DNA of 64,000 nucleotides from DASSUW01 sp963849695. Its GTDB lineage: Bacteria; Actinomycetota; Thermoleophilia; Solirubrobacterales; Solirubrobacteraceae. The position numbers and the translations under genes are program-made. The notes under the pieces were generated by a model, which was not told the origin of the DNA, searched no databases, and worked only from the letters and a program-made list of their open reading frames with translations. The DNA is taken from NCBI GenBank assembly GCA_963849695.1, contig CAWKIT010000011.1, forward strand, positions 248,001 through 312,000, given 5' to 3'. Shown here one piece after another: positions 63,032 through 64,000 of this stretch; the first letter of the stretch is position 1; each line of letters begins with the position of its first letter.

Positions 63032-64000
63032 ATGCTCGAACGCCTCGGAAATCTCTCCGCCGCCCGCCCGCGGCGCACCCTTCTCATCCTGCTCGCCTTC
63101 CTCGTCCTCGCGGGCGTCGTCGGCGGCCCCGTCGCCGGACAGCTCGAGTCCAGCGGCGGCTTCACGACCGACTCGTCGGAGTCCGCCCGCGCCGACCGGC
63201 AGTTCGAGCGGGCCACGGGCCGGGACACGGCGCCCGGCGTCGTGCTGCTGGTCGAAGGCTCCGGACTGGAGCAAAGCGCGCAAGCGGCCGCTGACCGGCT
63301 CGCCGCGCTCCCGGGCGTCGCCGGCGCCACCGTGGCCGGCGTCTCCGACGACGGCCGCAGCGCCGTCGTCACCGGCTCGCTGAGCGCGAGCACGGACGAT
63401 GAGGACGTCGCCGAGGCGGCCCTGACCGCCTTCGAGGAGGACAGCGAGGTGACGGTCGGCGGCTCGGCGGTCTCGGACCTCCAGGTCGGCGAGACCGTCG
63501 GGGAGGACCTCGGGCGCGCGGAGCTGCTCGCGTTCCCGCTGCTGTTGCTGCTCTCGCTGCTGTTCTTCCGCGGTCGCGCGGCGCTGCTCCCGCTCGTGGT
63601 CGGCATCACGACCGTGCTCGGGACGTTCCTGGTCCTGACCGGGGTCAACCAGGTCTACGGCCTCAGCGTGTACGCGCTCAACCTGGTGATGGGGCTCGGC
63701 ATCGGCCTGGCGATCGATTACACGCTGTTCCTCGTCACGCGCTTCCGCGAGGAGCTCGCCGGCGGCGCCGAGCCGCGGGCCGCCGTGCGCGCGACGATGG
63801 CGACCGCGGGGCGTACCGTCGCCTTCTCGGCCGCCACCGTCGCCGTCGCGCTCGCGACCCTGACGGTCTTCCCGCTCGGCTTCGCGCGCTCGATGGGGAT
63901 CGCCGGCGCGAGCGTCGCCATCGTCGCCGCGATCGCCTCGCTCGCCGTCTCCCCCGCGCTGCTCGCGATGTGGGGCCGCAAGCTGCTCCGCAAGAGCGAC
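63032..64000 (+). CDS. MMPL family transporter (partial, runs off the window)
   Basis: The first 323 residues of an RND-superfamily MMPL protein, truncated by the window end. ERLGNLSAARPRRTLLILLAF is the first TM with its preceding positive residues. An extracytoplasmic porter-like loop follows (about 30-165), then the first set of TM helices with LSVYALNLVMGLGIGLAIDYTLFLVTRF (the Asp-Tyr pair of the proton-relay region) and PRAAVRATMATAGRTVAFSA. Members export lipids, glycolipids or drugs in Actinobacteria. GGAGG precedes the ATG at 63032. Confidence 0.9.
   Translation, partial: MLERLGNLSAARPRRTLLILLAFLVLAGVVGGPVAGQLESSGGFTTDSSESARADRQFERATGRDTAPGVVLLVEGSGLEQSAQAAADRLAALPGVAGATVAGVSDDGRSAVVTGSLSASTDDEDVAEAALTAFEEDSEVTVGGSAVSDLQVGETVGEDLGRAELLAFPLLLLLSLLFFRGRAALLPLVVGITTVLGTFLVLTGVNQVYGLSVYALNLVMGLGIGLAIDYTLFLVTRFREELAGGAEPRAAVRATMATAGRTVAFSAATVAVALATLTVFPLGFARSMGIAGASVAIVAAIASLAVSPALLAMWGRKLLRKSD

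Overview
The window is a high-GC actinobacterial chromosome segment around the replication origin. It carries the order parB-parA-rsmG-jag-yidC-yidD-rnpA-rpmH | dnaA-dnaN-recF-dciA-gyrB-gyrA, then an FHA / PP2C / RodA / penicillin-binding protein / PASTA-kinase cell-growth cluster like the one next to oriC in mycobacteria. The gene families (DUF4446, DUF354, a LytR_C protein, several Ser/Thr kinases, FliA/WhiG-like sigma) suggest a deep-branching actinobacterium such as Thermoleophilia/Solirubrobacterales. That placement is inference from gene content; no search was run.

Layout. 1-6063: a bifunctional nuclease, tRNA-Ile and the leftward parB...rpmH operon, with a parS-like palindrome and a strong nested hairpin inside it. 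6064-15603: the rightward replication/topoisomerase block, with origin-like CACAGG and DnaA-box motifs on both sides of dnaA and a large hairpin in the gyrB leader. 15604-19197: a candidate structured RNA with an excellent terminator, then HNH, pheA, DUF4446 and a membrane protein, all leftward. 19428-28097: kinase-fhaA-fhaB-pstP-rodA/pbp-pknB, convergent with another receptor kinase. 29813-35763: an acidic membrane protein, a sigma factor, cupin, YihY, a compositionally odd secreted zinc protease, a lytic transglycosylase and two small hydrophilic proteins. 35841-38465: purM, uppP, dedA. 38521-50745: surface-polysaccharide genes (sugar aminotransferase, DUF354, CapD/PglF-like dehydratase, glycosyltransferases, initiating sugar transferase) mixed with envelope genes. 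50785-64000: LacI and CsoR regulators, a stand-alone MerR-sensor-like protein, a 39-aa secreted peptide, SDR, hydrolase, a two-domain peptidoglycan hydrolase, VOC protein, a pyruvyltransferase/GT8 fusion, a methyltransferase and the start of an MMPL transporter.

How the genes work together. Chromosome replication, topology and segregation (DnaA, DnaN, RecF, DciA, gyrase, ParAB) sit next to membrane-protein insertion (YidC/YidD/Jag) and the phospho-signalling system that controls peptidoglycan elongation. UppP, the lytic transglycosylases and the polysaccharide genes extend the envelope theme. Most neighbouring genes overlap by ATGA or GTGA, so these are tight, translationally coupled operons. 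Many isolated genes have a TA(G/C)NNT-type -10 only 6-8 bases before the start codon, which points to leaderless mRNAs.

Data quality. dnaA, yidC and a sugar transferase are each broken by one apparent single-base indel although both halves are well conserved, and the RodA-PBP 'fusion' would also resolve into two ordinary overlapping genes with a one-base change. These look more like consensus errors than real mutations and should be checked before any is read as biology.
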